In this document: piece after piece, positions 12,117 through 24,641 of the stretch
How the letters are laid out: the number at the start of each line of letters is the position of its first letter
How positions within the stretch are numbered: position 1 is the first letter of the stretch
NCBI GenBank assembly: GCA_964016985.1
Contig: OZ024830.1
Coordinates: forward strand, 79,311,852-79,375,851
Source of the DNA: Anodontia alba
Lineage: Eukaryota > Mollusca > Bivalvia > Lucinida > Lucinidae
Length of the DNA: 64,000 nucleotides
Direction of reading: 5' to 3'
Made by a program: the position numbers and the translations under genes
The notes under the pieces: generated by a model
What the model saw: the letters and a program-made list of their open reading frames with translations, nothing else
Told to the model about the DNA's origin: nothing
Database searches by the model: none

Positions 12117-12270
12117 AGGAATATAGAAAGTCAAGATTTTAATTTTGGGGAACAAGGGAAAATGCTGACTTTATATTTCAGGGGACCAGGAACACCCCTG
12201 GGAGGACTTCCCTAAGGGTTTTCTCGGTGGTATAGCCATAACTCAAACAAAACAAATTAATGTTGGCTGG

Positions 12271-12273
12271 CTA

Positions 12274-12329
<56 letters not shown>
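12271..12329. repeat. (GA)n microsatellite
   Basis: Nearly pure AG dinucleotide, about 55 bp. Confidence 0.95.
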
Positions 12330-12332
<3 letters not shown>

Positions 12333-12361
12333 CAACAAAAGCAAATAAACTTGTTGTACAG

Positions 12362-12478
12362 ACAATCCTAAATATATCCGGCCCGGTGCGGTACCCTAAG
12401 AAGAGGTGTTCCATTTTCGGAAGAATATTCAGAACGTCACAATCAAGCTGGCTGGAACAAAGAAGAACCACCCGAAAT
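12362..12478 (+). other. Weak candidate exon, plus strand
   Basis: 117 nt open in one frame between a TTGTTGTACAG acceptor and an AAAT/GTAAGT donor. The reading contains GPVRYPKKRCSIFGRIF and WLEQRRTTRN; a second frame (RGVPFSEEYSERHNQAGW) is also open from 12374. I recognise neither peptide. Splice signals alone are weak evidence. Confidence 0.22.
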
Positions 12479-12929
12479 GTAAGTTTACTTATTATCCTCT
12501 TTTTAAAGTGTTTACGCTTTACTTTTATGTTTGACAACATTACTGCCCGTAAAATTACAGTGATATCTCTAATAACAATAAGGTATTATTCGGTTTGTAC
12601 AAAATCGGAAAAGAATCACCTTCTTACACACTTACTCGTCATGCACCAGTTATCGGACAAGTACAGAACCAGTTATTCTGTAGCATGAATTTAATTAGCA
12701 GTGGCCAGCTGTATATGTAATGTAGGGCCTGCAGACATGTCTGTTAAAAATTTGGTCTGGCAAAAATTCTTAATAATAAAAAAAATAAAAATTTCATGTA
12801 CAGACTACAATATAGTGTGGTAGTTCAGTGGTGAGTGCACTGGCATCTAGAGCTAACGATACAAGGATTGATCCTAGGCTAAGCAAGGGAATTTTTGGTG
12901 TCTGAACACGTTTTGGTGTCTGAACCCTA

Positions 12930-13990
12930 TAGAAATTCATAATGGGACATAGCCCCTAAACCCAAATTGTTGAAACATCTGTTCGGTTGTCTGTCCGTTA
13001 ACACTTTAAAATGACAACTCCTCCAAAGCCATTGAAGCGATTTGTACCTTACTTGAAAAGAATGTTGCTTGGTTAGGGTCCTTTTAAAATAGCCAAATTT
13101 TTTGGTGATCTGCCTCTTGGTTTGATTGCCATGGCAAAAGAAAACTCCCATAGACTTATATTGGGAAAATGGTAAATTAATTGCATTTTCTCCAAAAACG
13201 TGAAGTGATGTGAACCATGTTTGGCAGTTATGATCATTGGATGAGTGTTTGCCCAATTTATATTTTTTATGACCAATGGCTATTTTGTTTGGTTGCCATG
13301 GCAATATAAGATTTAAAAAAAAAGGAATTTTTTAAATGACATCTCCTTCAAAACCAATCAAGCAGTATGATTCTAATTTTGTACAAATGAACTGCTTTGG
13401 GGTAAGGACAATTCAAAATGGCTAAAATTATGGTGATCTGCCTCTTGCTTTGGTTGCCATGGCAACAGAAAGCTCCTGTAGACTAATATAATGGGAAAAT
13501 GGTGAAATTGCATTTTCTTCATAACCAGTGAAGTGATGTGAACCATACTTGGCAGTTATGACATTTGATGATGGTCTACCCAGCTTGTGCCTTTCATCAG
13601 TGAGAATTTTGTTTGGTTTCCATGGCAATATTAAATTTAAAAAAAGAAAGAAGATTTTTTCAATGACCAGTCCTCCAAAACATATATGTCCAAAACCACT
13701 GAAGTAGTAGGACTCTAAGTTGGTGCAAATGTTAAATGGGTAAGGGCAATTGAAAACAGATAAACAGTCTGCCTCTTGGTTTTGTTGCCATGGCAACAGA
13801 AAACTCCCATAGACTTATAATGAAGAAATGGTTAATTCATTTTCTCCATAACCAGTGAAGTAATGTGAACCATATTTTGCAGTCATGATCATTGTCTACC
13901 CAGTTTGTGTGTTTTTATGACCAGTGACCAATTTGTTGGGTTGCCATGGCAAAATAAAATTTTAGAAAATGATTTTTTTTAATGACAGCT
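12930..13990 (+). repeat. Tandem repeat of about 310 bp units
   Basis: About three and a half units marked by TTGCCATGGCAACAGAAAAC, CCAGTGAAGTGATGTGAACC, GGCAGTTATGATCATT and ACATCTCCTCCAAAACC. A stray relative lies at 22090-22260. Confidence 0.88.
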
Positions 13991-13999
13991 GCTCCAAAA

Positions 14000-15100
14000 C
14001 CACAATTAAAGCAGTGTTGCAAACTTCTTTACTGCTTATGAAGATTCTCAATAAAACCAAGACTCACGTTTTCTAATCTGTAGTGTGATCTTTGTTTCCA
14101 AAGGTAATCATTTTGACATTTATTATATTTCCCTGCCCCTGTGCTGTTTACTTGTGTATAAAATCATAGTACTGTTAAACAACTCTTCAGAAACCACTTA
14201 GCCAATTTCCATCATTTTACATTGATTCTACTAGTGAAATATGATTGAGAGTTTGTCCAAATGGTCACGCTTCATTAACTGCCATGGCCATGTGTCCTTC
14301 TTCAAAACTAAGAACTGCTTAATTGATCATCCTTTCATTAGTTGCAATGATAGGATTGGAAAATGTTGCATAACGGGTGCATACCTGGAGTAGCTATGTC
14401 ACTCAGGCGAGTGAGTCGTGACCCGCGGACCTCTTGTTTTAGATTCATCTTCCCTCGTTACCCTGTAATACATGGCCTTGTTCCCCTGTTCCTCAAAATC
14501 CCTGGGGTGGCCTCAACATTGTGCACTTATGGACTGTTTTAGTGTTCTTTTCCTTGACATTCATATAACCAGATTATATGGAATTTGTGCTTTATTGTTA
14601 TATATTGTGTAGCTCAAGGATGTTTGAAACAATTTAGATAAAAAACTGCTTCACATGGCACAAACAATAGTCAGATATTCATGGATTTGCATGTTTTCAG
14701 ATTTTTTCCATGGAACATCAAAATATCCACAATACTGGATATTTGCCTTTGGCAGGTGCTTTTGCAATTTAACTCTGTTGGGTAAAAAGAAATGCATGTA
14801 TTGATGAAATGATAATATTTGACACTGAGATCTTCTAAGAGGCAGGGAGTGGATACTGGCATGCAATATTAAAGGTCTCGGAATGTTACCTGGTAATACC
14901 TGGCTCTACTATACATTTTAATCATTTGTCTAACCATTGTCAGGAAGACTTTGAAACAGTACATGTACTTGCACATACTCTGGCCTGGAAGCAGATTAGT
15001 AATGCTGCTGGCCTCTTGTGCTAGAAGTTATTGACCTAGAGATTGCATGTATGATCATCAGCTGATTGGAGCCTGCTCAGCAGTGCAGTCAGTAACTAGT
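14000..15100. other. No gene seen
   Basis: Unique-looking AT-rich sequence. Open frames near 14651-14866 overlap on the same strand in two frames and show no domain. Confidence 0.5.
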
Positions 15101-15410
15101 GCATTAGACGGCAGATCTAGTGGTTGCAAGTTTGAATCCTAGCTTGGCAGCCTACCTCATCAAGAGATTGATCGTGAAATAATTTCTACCATCATTCTCC
15201 CCGGTCTGCTGATTCAAGAAGGGAGATTGTCAGTTGGGCACTCCTGACTTTGGAACATGAGATTCCAGGTTCAAATCCCTCTTGAGGTTGATATTTATTT
15301 CATGAATGTATGAGCTGGCGTTGGTAACTTAGTTGGATGTGTGTCCGACTGGTGATCAGGAGGTTGAAAATTGTGGAGATCTGCTTTGGGATTGCTAATT
15401 GGCAAGTTTC
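15100..15410 (+). mobile_element. Two degenerate S1-type SINE fragments
   Basis: GAGATTGATCGTGAAATAAT and CTGATTCAAGAAGGGAGATT at 15175-15240 match the S1 body. GTTGGATGTGTGTCCGACTG at 15335-15354 matches the S1 head. Confidence 0.5.
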
Positions 15411-15429
15411 ATCAATTTTTATATGCCTG

Positions 15430-16110
15430 TTTGAAAAACGGGACGGTTATGTTACGGGGTATGGCGTCTGTCCATAACCTTTTTCGTTTCTGGCTAACTC
15501 CTCTTACAGTTTACATCCGATCAAGCTGAAACTTGGTATATAGTTAGACCATGATGAGGAGCAGCGCATATTATTTCGGGGTTACAGTCTACTAACTATT
15601 AGCAGAGTAATGCCCCTTTGAAAATTTCCGTTAACTTTTTGTTTCAGGTCAACTTCTCTTACACTTTACATCCGCTCAAGCTGAAATGTAATTTATAGTT
15701 AGACCATTATGTGGAGCACGGCATATTGTTTCTAGGTTACAGTCCACCAAATATTGGCAGAGCTATGCCCCTTTGAAAATTTCTGTAAACTTTTTGTTTC
15801 CGGCTAACTCCTCCTACAGTTTACGTCTGATCAAGCTGAAACTTCATTTGTAATTACCATGATGTGGAACAGCGTATATTGTTTCAGTGTTACAGTACAC
15901 CAAATATAAGCACAGTTATACTCCTTTGAAAATTTTTCGTTTCTGGCTAACTCCTATAGTTTACATCCGATCAAGCTGAAACTTCTTAAATAGTTACAGG
16001 ATGATGTGGAGCAGCGCATATTATTTTGAGGATACAGTACACCAAATATTGGCAGAGTTATGTCCCTTTTCGTAATTTCGTAAACTTCTGTCAGCATATT
16101 GTCTAGAGGT
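15430..16110 (+). repeat. Tandem repeat of about 175 bp units
   Basis: Four units sharing TTTCTGGCTAACTCCTCTTA, CAGTTTACATCCGATCAAGC, TGAAACTT and AGAGTTATGCCCCTTTGAAA. Confidence 0.9.
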
Positions 16111-16149
16111 AATAGTGTGCAAATTTTATTTTATAATAGGTATATTGTT

Positions 16150-17690
16150 TAGCTCACCTGAGCCAAAGGCTCAAGGTGAGCTTTTGTGATCAGTCTTTGT
16201 CGGTTGTCCGTCTGTCAATTTTTTACTTAAAGACATCTCCTCCTAAACAGGTGAATGGATTTTGAAATAATTTTACAGGAAGGAATGTTCCTTGGGTGAC
16301 CCTCTACCAAAATTGCCTAAATGGTTCTGCACCGCTAAACAAAATGGCGGCCAGAGCTAAAAACAGAAAATCTTAAAACAACATCTCCTCCTAGACCAGT
16401 CCACTGAATGGATTTTGAAATAATTTCACAGGAATGTTCCTTAGATGACCCTCTACCAAAATTGCCTAGATGGTTCTGCTCCGCTAAACAAGATGGCTGC
16501 CAGAGCTAAAAATAGAAAACCTTTTAACAACATCTCCTCACAGGCCTATAGCCTGAATTCAAAATAATGTCACAGAAATCTTCCTCTCATGCCCCTTTAC
16601 CAAATCTGCTCTGCTAAACAAAATGGCCACCAGAGCTAAAAATAGAAGAAACCTTTAAAAGACATCTCCTCCCAGGCCAGTGGCCGATTCAAAATAATTT
16701 CACAGAAATGTTCCTCTCATGCCCCTTTACCTAAAATTGCTAAAATGGTTCCGCTCCACTAAACAAAATGGCCACCAGAGCTAAAAATAGGAAAACCCTT
16801 TTAAACGACTTCTTCTATTAGGCCAAGGTCCCGATTTCAAAATAATTTTACTGAAATGTTCCTCTAATGCCCCTTTACCAAAATGGCTAAAATGGTTTAG
16901 CTCTGCTGAACAAAATGGCAGCCAGAGCTAAAAATAGAAAAAGGGTGTAGACTGTCATGCCTCTGTCAACAATTTACTCTAGAGACATCTTCTCCTAAAC
17001 CGGTAAATGGATTTTGAAATAATTTTACTCGAATGTTCCTTGAGTGACCCTCTACCAAAATTTCTAAAATGGTTCCACTCCTAAAACAAACTGGCCACCA
17101 GAGCTAAAAATAAAAAAAACCTTTAAACAACAAATCCCATGCCAGTGGCCCGATTTCAATTTAATTTCACAGAAATGTTCCTCTAATGCCCCTTTACCAA
17201 AATTGCTAAACTGGTTCCACTCTGAAACAAAATGGCGGTCAGAGCTAAATATAGAAAAACTTTTAAACGACATCTCCTCTCAGGCCTATGACCGAATTTC
17301 AAAATAGTTTCACAGAAATGTCCCACTTATGACCCTTTACCAAAATTGTTAAAATGGTTCCGTTTGGCTGAACAAAATGGCCACCAGAGCTAAAAAAAAG
17401 AAAAGGGAGTAGACAGTCATGCATCTATCAACAATCTACTTAAGAGACTTCTCCTCCTATACGGTTAATGGATTTTGAAATAATTTTACAGGAATTATAC
17501 CAATATTGCTAAAATGGTTTCGCTCAGCAGAACAAAATGGCCGCCAGAGCTAAAAAGGAAAAAAAAACTTTTAAAGGACATCTCCCAGGCTAATGGCCTG
17601 ATTTCAAAATAATTTCACAGAAATGTTCCTCTAATGCCCTTTACCAAAATTACCATTCTATAGTTTCAAGATAATTACCAGTTTTTTATG
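16150..17690 (+). repeat. Array led by the AGCTCACCTGAGCC hairpin
   Basis: Starts with hairpin AGCTCACCTGAGCC...GGCTCAAGGTGAGCT (16151-16182), then about nine units of 150-190 bp with ACATCTCCTCCTA, TTTCACAGAAATGTTCCTCT, CCCTTTACCAAAATTGC and AAAATGGCCGCCAGAGC. Confidence 0.88.
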
Positions 17691-17839
17691 TCTGCTTTCT
17701 ATGATTTGTTGATGCAGTTCAAATGAGTACCCACAACATATGCTTTTATAAAAAAAAAAATCAGCAAAAAAAACAACACAAAAACATCATACAAGCATCA
17801 TTTGATGAGCCCTTAGCAGATCTTTTTCTTTTTATACAC

Positions 17840-18800
17840 TGCCACATGATAGTGGTGGGGTATTATGGTTTCACATTGGTTGTACGAGTGTCCCTCTGTC
17901 AATACATCTATCATAGTTCCATCCCTCCGTCCTTATTTTTGTTTCCAGATGATAACCTAAGTGAATATCAATGGATTTTCACCAAACTTGGTGTGTTCAT
18001 TCATAATGTGGAAGGGGTGGTTGGGTGTTGCAAAGGTGTCGTGTGTCTTATGTCACTGGGGCAACTAATATTGGCTTACAGTTGGGCAAGGCCTGCTGTC
18101 CTTGTAGCAGTTAAGGAAGAATGGGAAAATTTTCATTTCTTCTCCTTCTTCCCTTTCATTCCTGTTCCTCTTTCTTCCCTGTCCCTTTCTTTCATCTCCT
18201 CTACTATCTTTTCTGTCTTCTTTCTCCCTTTCTCTGGGAGACGACATAAATGACCCACAAGGATTGACGTGTCGTTAAACCCCAACACAGTCAATCAATC
18301 TTAATGTGGAGATCTGGTTTGGGATTGCTAATTTCTGACAGACTGAGCTATCTATATCTGAGACACACCTGACTTTTCTTTGCCAGATGATAGCTTGAGT
18401 AATTTATTAATGGATTTTCACCAAACTTAGTGTTTGTATCGATATTGTAGAGATCTGGTTTGGGATTGCTAATGGGCAAATTTCATAAATTTTCGACAGT
18501 TTTCTGCCTGCAGCAAGTCAATATTGATAACTAGTAAATGTCAACGGATTTTTACCAAAGTGGTACATATCTATTATGGAGATCTGATTTGGGATTGCTT
18601 ATGGGCAAATTTCGCCAATTTTTGACAGAGTATTCTGCCCGTTGCACAGCCACATATTCATTTCAGGACAATAGCTTGAGTAAATCTCAAAGGATTTTCA
18701 CCCACTTTGTATTTCCATTGATATTTTGATCTGGTTTAGGATTGCTAAGGGGTACATTTCTTCAGTTTTTGACAGTTATCTCCCCTTGACATGATAATGG
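17840..18800 (+). repeat. TATACCCC-type repeats plus SINE-like tail
   Basis: 17850-18000 and 18360-18790 contain units with AATCTCAATGGATTTTCACC and GAGATCTGGTTTGGGATTGC, as at 55500-55980. 18065-18295 is an inserted block with a C/T-rich body and tail GTGTCGTTAAACCCCAACAC. That block recurs inverted at 49805-50090. The tail resembles the S1 SINE tail. Confidence 0.72.
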
Positions 18801-18924
18801 TGAGGTATTATCATTTTACTGTTTTATTTAAAGTGTTTCCTTAATATAAGTAGGTACATACTTTCCACAAGCCTTTCTAGCATTTTTGAAAAACCTAAGC
18901 GCACAGTGTGGTAACTAGGCCAAA

Positions 18925-19030
18925 TATGGTATGTTGAGCACTTGAGGTACTCATTACAGGCACCTTATCAAGGTGCTTCTAATGAGAATGTACAATCTTT
19001 GTTTTCATGTAGAAATAAGAAAAATATTAT
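18925..19030. repeat. Related hairpin with a degenerate core
   Basis: GGTACTCATTACAGGCACCTT with an inverse arm AAGGTGCTTCTAATGAGAATG, followed by the GTAGAAATAAGAAAAATA arm. Weaker pairing than in the P1 copies. Confidence 0.6.
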
Positions 19031-19152
19031 CTTGATAACTCATTTTATCTAGATAGCCATGGCTTACATATCCAATTTTAAAGTTCATAACCATCATTAA
19101 AATCTGGTTTTGCATGCTTTATCTACCAAACTATTTTACCCCTACCAGGCAT

Positions 19153-19158
<6 letters not shown>

Positions 19159-19190
<32 letters not shown>
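19159..19190. repeat. Poly-A tract
   Basis: More than 30 A in a row. Confidence 0.95.
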
Positions 19191-19194
<4 letters not shown>

Positions 19195-19721
19195 CAAAGG
19201 TTGACATGATTCATTATGAATTTGTTAATCTTCAAGTATGTCACTGGCAAACCCAGTTGCAGATGATACATGTAATTGTGAAATATTTTTTTTTGTTATT
19301 ATTCAAGGACAAATTATTTAAGATATGAAGTGTCCTCAAGTTGGCCGAGTGTTTAGTGCTTCTGACTATGGACAATGAGGTCCTTGGTTCTATTCCTTTC
19401 ATTATCATACTTCCATCATCTCCATATATAACCAAATCTTCATCATTACCAACACCTTCCACATAATTAAATAGCAGTTTGTTAGTTCTAATAAACTTGA
19501 AGTGACTATAATTTTAAATTTCTACCCTTCATGCCATTTTAATTTACCCCCCAGACCCACACCTAATACCCTAACGGTCAAACCAAAATGCAAACATGTC
19601 CATGCATATATTTTGTTGTCCCATATACACAATACATACATGTATATGTTCTGTATCACAATCATTTAAAGCTTTAGCACTTTGTTGGCTATGTCATCAG
19701 ATATTAGGTGATATTTTTCCC

Positions 19722-20115
19722 ACAGACACTTGGGGTCAGTAGGGCAGTGCATGCCCAAAAAAATATCTTGTATATATTTTTTCTCTAGTCATTTTTAGCT
19801 CGGCTGTTTTCGAAGAAAACGATGAGGTATTGTCATAGCTCTGGCGTCGTCTGAGTCGTCTTCGTGCAAAAACTTGGACATTTTGTAATATCTCTGTCAT
19901 TACTGAAGATATTTACTTGAAACTCGGACTGGTTGTTCATTATGGAAAGGGGAACTCGTACCAATAGGGGAGGTAACCCTCAAAATATTTTTGGCACAGT
20001 TATGCCCCTTTTTCGACTTAGAATTTGCAGCCGAGCAATAACTTGAGAAAAAAATACATATATACAAGATATTTTTTTTGGGCCTGCACTGCCCTACTGA
20101 CCCCAAGTATCTGTG
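19722..20115. mobile_element. TIR element with about 65 bp arms
   Basis: CACAGACACTTGGGGTCAGT and the AGGGCAGTGCATGCCC block are inverted at 20045-20115 (GGGCCTGCACTGCCCTACTG and ACCCCAAGTATCTGTG). The inner 250 bp is a separate TAGCTCGGCTG...CAGCCGAGCAATAACTTGAG piece. Non-coding. Confidence 0.8.
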
Positions 20116-20345
20116 ATTTTTCCAACAAAATAAGGCTTGACATTTCATTCAAATTGTCTTCTTAGAGACAGTTTGTATGAAACATCATATTTGTTTTGTG
20201 ATGAAAAAGAGAAATCTTTTATAAATGTTGTCTGCTCTTATTTCAAGTTTAAGTTATCAGCAAATCAAAGACACAACCTCAAACCTAAAAATGCAAAGTT
20301 TATGTCTGCCTCTTTTTTAGTAGACTGCTTACTAAAAATGTTACA

Positions 20346-20620
20346 CATTACGAAAACATGCCTATTCAAAATATACTGAAAATTTTACCACAAAAAAAAT
20401 GAAAATTTTCAGAGAAAAAATTCGGATATTTTTCATTTTTCTGCTCAAAACATAGATTGTGGGTACTCGTTAGAACTGCCTCGCCGAGGCAGTTCTAATG
20501 AGTACCCACAATCTATGAGCAGAAATAAGAAAAATAATGTATACCCCTATAAACCCCAGTTTTACTATATAAAAGTGGGGTTTAAGGGGGTCAAAATTAT
20601 ATAGGCACGTTTTCGTGATG
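20346..20620 (-). mobile_element. Palindromic MITE P1, copy 4 (orientation B)
   Basis: Full length. Both arms of the core carry a paired change, AACTGCC with GGCAGTT in place of AACCGCC with GGCGGTT. Confidence 0.92.
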
Positions 20621-20828
20621 AGTACCAAGACCGTTTCTGAGGATTAAAAAGAAATTTATGCTTTATATAGTAAAAAAATGGGATGCTGGTATCAGGGGAA
20701 CATGTTTGGGTGGTGATGGGGTTGGAGGGGTGGGATGTGGGGCAGGGGGGTGGGGGGGTTGGTTGTGGCTTGGAGGATATTTACAGTTTTACACCTGGAC
20801 ATTTACCTACACAGACATTTACCCACCT

Positions 20829-21108
20829 CATTACGAAAACACGCCTATTCAAATATATAGAAATGTTCACCTACAAAAACCGAAAATTTTCAGGTAAAAA
20901 ACTCTGATATTTTTTCATATTTCTGCTCAAAACATAGATTGTGGGTACTCGTTAGAACTGTCTTGGTGAGGCGGTTCTAACGAGTACCCACAATCTATGT
21001 TTTTGAGTAGAAATAAGAAAAATAATCTATACCCCTGTAAACCTCAGTTTTACTATATAAAAGTGGGGTTTCAAGGGGTCAAAATTATATAGGCATGTTT
21101 TCGTGATG
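20829..21108 (-). mobile_element. Palindromic MITE P1, copy 5 (orientation B)
   Basis: Full length, 208 bp from copy 4 and in the same orientation. One arm of the core has mismatches (ACTGTCTTGG against GAGGCGGTT). Confidence 0.92.
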
Positions 21109-21109
21109 T

Positions 21110-22690
21110 GGACACTAGAGATAAATTTGAGACAAATATCATGTTCAGTGAAATGCCATTTATAATTTCTATTAGAGGAAATGTCATTTGGACAAAATGT
21201 CTTTTCAATGAAATGCCATGTATTCTTACATTTGAATGTTGAACAAATGAAATAAATGAAAATATAAATTTTGTGTAGAAAACAATTTCACTGTTGTGTG
21301 TGGTTTTGTTAAATATAATAGGCTGTGTATCTGTGTATTTACAGGAAGTTATATGGTTATAAAATGGTAGGATATTGTAAGTTTTATGGTACCCAAATAG
21401 ACAAAGGGATTAGAGTTAAAAATGGACTGAAGCTAGGTGATTTGTAGCCCCAGATAAGTTGGCATTGTCCAGATAAGTCCAAATGAATGAATAGACTTAT
21501 GCCACTGAGGCAAGTCTAACGTGGACCCAATTAAAAACGCTTTTAATGGAGTTCTAAAGAAAATAAATCAATTGATTTTTTTTTTTTTTTTTGAGAAAAA
21601 AATGAAATAAACTAAAATAAAATTTATCTTCTCTGGAGCACAACAGGTCTGGTGTGGAGGCCCTAAAAATGCAGATTAAGATAGAAAAGATCAGAGCTCC
21701 AAATAAGGTGCTTTATTCCAACAGTAACAAGTTTATTTACTTGTTTCAGATTTCAATGAAAAATAATTAAAATACTGATATGGCCAATTAAAAATAGGTG
21801 TGTTTTAACTTTAAGGTCGCATGTTCAAAAAAAAAATAGGTATGTAGAACTTCAGGGATTGTTGTTTTATTTATTTTGTTTTATTATTATTTTTTTTTTA
21901 TGTACAATTATACCATAATTACTAAATATATTTGGATTATTCACCATGATTTACAGATATTTTATCCAGCATGTAAATATTTCTGATAGAATATGGCAAA
22001 GAGTGAAGACTTAGATCTTGTAGGAGCAGTTTGATGAAGGTCATCACTGTTTGCACAGACCTGCTTTTCTGAATATTTTAAAAGTATATAATGCCCACAG
22101 ACTTAAAATAGTAAAGTGGTTAAATTACATTTTCTCCATAAAAAGTGGAGTGATGTGAATTATAATCATCTTGATGATTTTCTAGTTTGTGTGTTATGAC
22201 CAGTGGCCATTTTGTTTGGTTATTTTTTTTTTAAATAACAAAACCACTGAAGCAGTAAGACTTTTTTCCATAATTTTATTCCCGTCTTTTCCAGAGCACC
22301 ATAATATCTGCCTTCTCTAAAACCCATGTTCATGCTGATGTAAAATATTCTTTTCTAATCTTTGGCATTTCCATTCTATAAAAAGTAGAAAAGGTGAGGG
22401 AATACAGATTAATCAATCCCTTAGAATAGATTTGTGCAGTGTCAACTCATAAGAAAAAAACCTAAACACAAGCATTAAAAAAATAATGAATTGCCAAATT
22501 TCTCCTAATAAGGGAGCCTCTTTGCAAGCTGAATAATTATTTTGTATTTTTTACATCATTTGAACATGGAGTGAAGATTTGGTACCAGTAAAATTGATTT
22601 ACCCAAACTCTCCCTCCCACTCCAAGTAGTTTTATACTGACCATTCTAGGGCCAAGGTTCTGTCACACTTCCTTCTATGTGTGGACCAAG
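21110..22690. other. No gene seen
   Basis: AT-rich. A relative of the 12930-13990 repeat lies at 22090-22260. Nothing else recognised. Confidence 0.5.
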
Positions 22691-22985
22691 CTCCACAGGA
22701 CAGTCAATAGCACAACTGCCTGCAGATCCAGGTATTAAATGTTCAAATCCTAGCTAGGTCCCATAACTTTTGTGGGGATGGATGGATTAGACATGAAATG
22801 ACTTTTATGGTCTTTCTCCCCCTTCTCCTGCTTCAAGAACCATGGCGGTTGTCACTTTCTGGCGAAAGTCTGCACACAAAGTACTGGTGCTCAAAGTACT
22901 GATTTCTGCCTAGAGGACTAAGTCTGCCCAGAAAAGTTTAAGTAGGTTAATTGACTGGCTGCACATGAAGTTGACAGTTTTTGCT
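22690..22985 (+). mobile_element. Degenerate S1-type SINE
   Basis: A worn tRNA head (GGTATTAAATGTTCAAATCC), the CTTCAAGAACCATGGCGGTT body and GTCTGCACACAAAGTACTGG are recognisable. The tail ends GCTGGGCTGCAAAACTACAA. Confidence 0.6.
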
Positions 22986-23439
22986 GGGCTGCAAAACTAC
23001 AAATCAAACAGAAATTTCAATCTTAGTGAAAGGTGAAGTTTTATTTTCTGTGAAAAATATCACTAATAATTAAGTTTCATGATGATTTTATCTATACTAG
23101 TACAAAGTGTTAAAGTTTAAAATGCGTATGAGACTGAATACATGTACATACTATATTTATACTAAAATAAGCCCCATTATATCTAGTCACACCTCTCCTA
23201 CTTTGGTAGGTGAAATCCATTATTATACACATGCAAAACTGAGTTAAAGCCATCCAAATATCTTATTTTTGCCCCAAATTTGGATTTAATACTGTCATTT
23301 TGGCAATAAGAATTGCATTGCCCTGGGGCTTATTACCGCTTAGTTTAGTTTTGAATAAATGCGGTATAATATATGACAAACTTGTACACTTTATTTATGC
23401 ATTTATTTGCTTATTTAAAGGGATATAGTTTTGCAGTCC

Positions 23440-23890
23440 TCATTTCCATCCTTTTGTCAACAAGTAAGACTTTGCTTCATAACTTCCGTATCTTCAGTCT
23501 CATATGGATATAATTTTCATTTGGATATAATTTGTCACACTTGGACGTCAGGCTTTGCAGGCGTTACAGGAAAATTGGATTTGTGAATCAGGTTTATTAG
23601 AGTTATGCCCCTTTGTAACTACAGTTAAATATGTATTTTGCTTAACAATTTCTGTACCATTTGTGTGAGTTTCATAAAATTTATACCACACATGGTCCCT
23701 CATTCAAGACATACATGTATGTGACAAAAAATTAAGGACTGTGGGATCAAGTTTCTTAGAACTATGCCCCTTTGTATTTCTTACAATTCAATATGTATTT
23801 TGCTAAATAGACTTTAATCTGATTCTGATAACATTAATGTACTGTATATGGTCCCTCATGCAATGTAGATGTGATAGGAAAATAAGAGCT
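23440..23890 (+). repeat. Degenerate tandem repeat
   Basis: Two to three units of about 180 bp share AGTTATGCCCCTTTGTA, AATATGTATTTTGCT and GGTCCCTCAT. Confidence 0.65.
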
Positions 23891-23995
23891 GTGAGCTAGG
23901 CATGACTCCAAATATTTAGATTGTTCATAGTACAGAGTGGGTGGGGGGTGTAATGAACAACTGTAATAATTTGTGCATTTTTTCTGTTATTTCAG

Positions 23996-24590
23996 GCATT
24001 AAAATAGCAGCAGGACATGATGTAGGCCTTACCTTGGATTTGATTTGATTTTGAAAACAAAGAGTTCAAAGACAGCAGAAGACATTCATCCTCTTGAAAC
24101 CAACTCCAAAAAGAATATTCTTGACTTTAAAAAAGATGCAAAGAATATTGGAATGCTACTGAAAGGATCCATGTTTATGGATGTTTGTTTTTCCTGATAG
24201 CATGTTTCAGATTTTAAATTAAATTATTACAGCATACAAACAGGAACTGTTAACACAGCCCCAGATAAGGCATTTTTTTCTGTTAAAAAGAACTGATATT
24301 TTTCTTATTTCTCCACAAAACATATGTTATGGTACTCATCAGAAGGTTGTCGCCAAGGCACTTCTGATGAGTACCCACAACATAGGTTTTCATGGAGAAA
24401 TAAGAAAAAAATATGGGGATACCCCTCTTATCTGGAGCTATCTATTAACTTTTGACAGAAAGTGACTACAATATTCTGAACAATGAGAATGGATATCAAG
24501 AACTGAAATTAGAGAGGAATTTGAAGTTAGCAAATACGTGCTATCAGTCATCATTTTGAAAGAAAATTACCAAGAATAAATATTTCTCTG
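23996..24590 (+). other. Weak candidate terminal exon, plus strand
   Basis: A strong acceptor (TTTTTTCTGTTATTTCAG) is followed by a frame reading IKIAAGHDVGLTLDLI and then a stop (24046-24048). An AATAAA lies at 24575-24580. It could be the last exon of a gene or a non-coding transcript whose earlier exons are upstream. The phase does not match the 12362-12478 candidate directly. The same DNA also has a GTAAGG donor on the minus strand, so the orientation is uncertain. Confidence 0.22.
24294..24420. repeat. Related hairpin with the GTACTCATCAGAAG core
   Basis: Arms of about 60 bp: ATTTTTCTTATTTCTCC...GGTACTCATCAGAAGG and the inverse. P1 termini are absent. It lies shortly after the candidate exon at 23996. 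Confidence 0.8.
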
Positions 24591-24641
24591 GTTTTAGATT
24601 TTGTTTCAGTGTTATTGTGTTGTACTTTTAATCAGTTTGAT

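Noticed and set aside
12271..12540. Minus-strand frame ending in SLSLSL
   Set aside because: C-terminal part is the (GA)n microsatellite; the rest is antisense to the weak exon candidate and has no domain.
16150..17690. CRISPR-like array
   Set aside because: Units of 150-190 bp are homologous over their whole length with no unique spacers, in a eukaryotic genome.
17723..18253. 176-codon plus-strand frame
   Set aside because: Runs through the TATACCCC-type repeat and the C/T-rich block that recurs inverted at 49805-50090; no domain.
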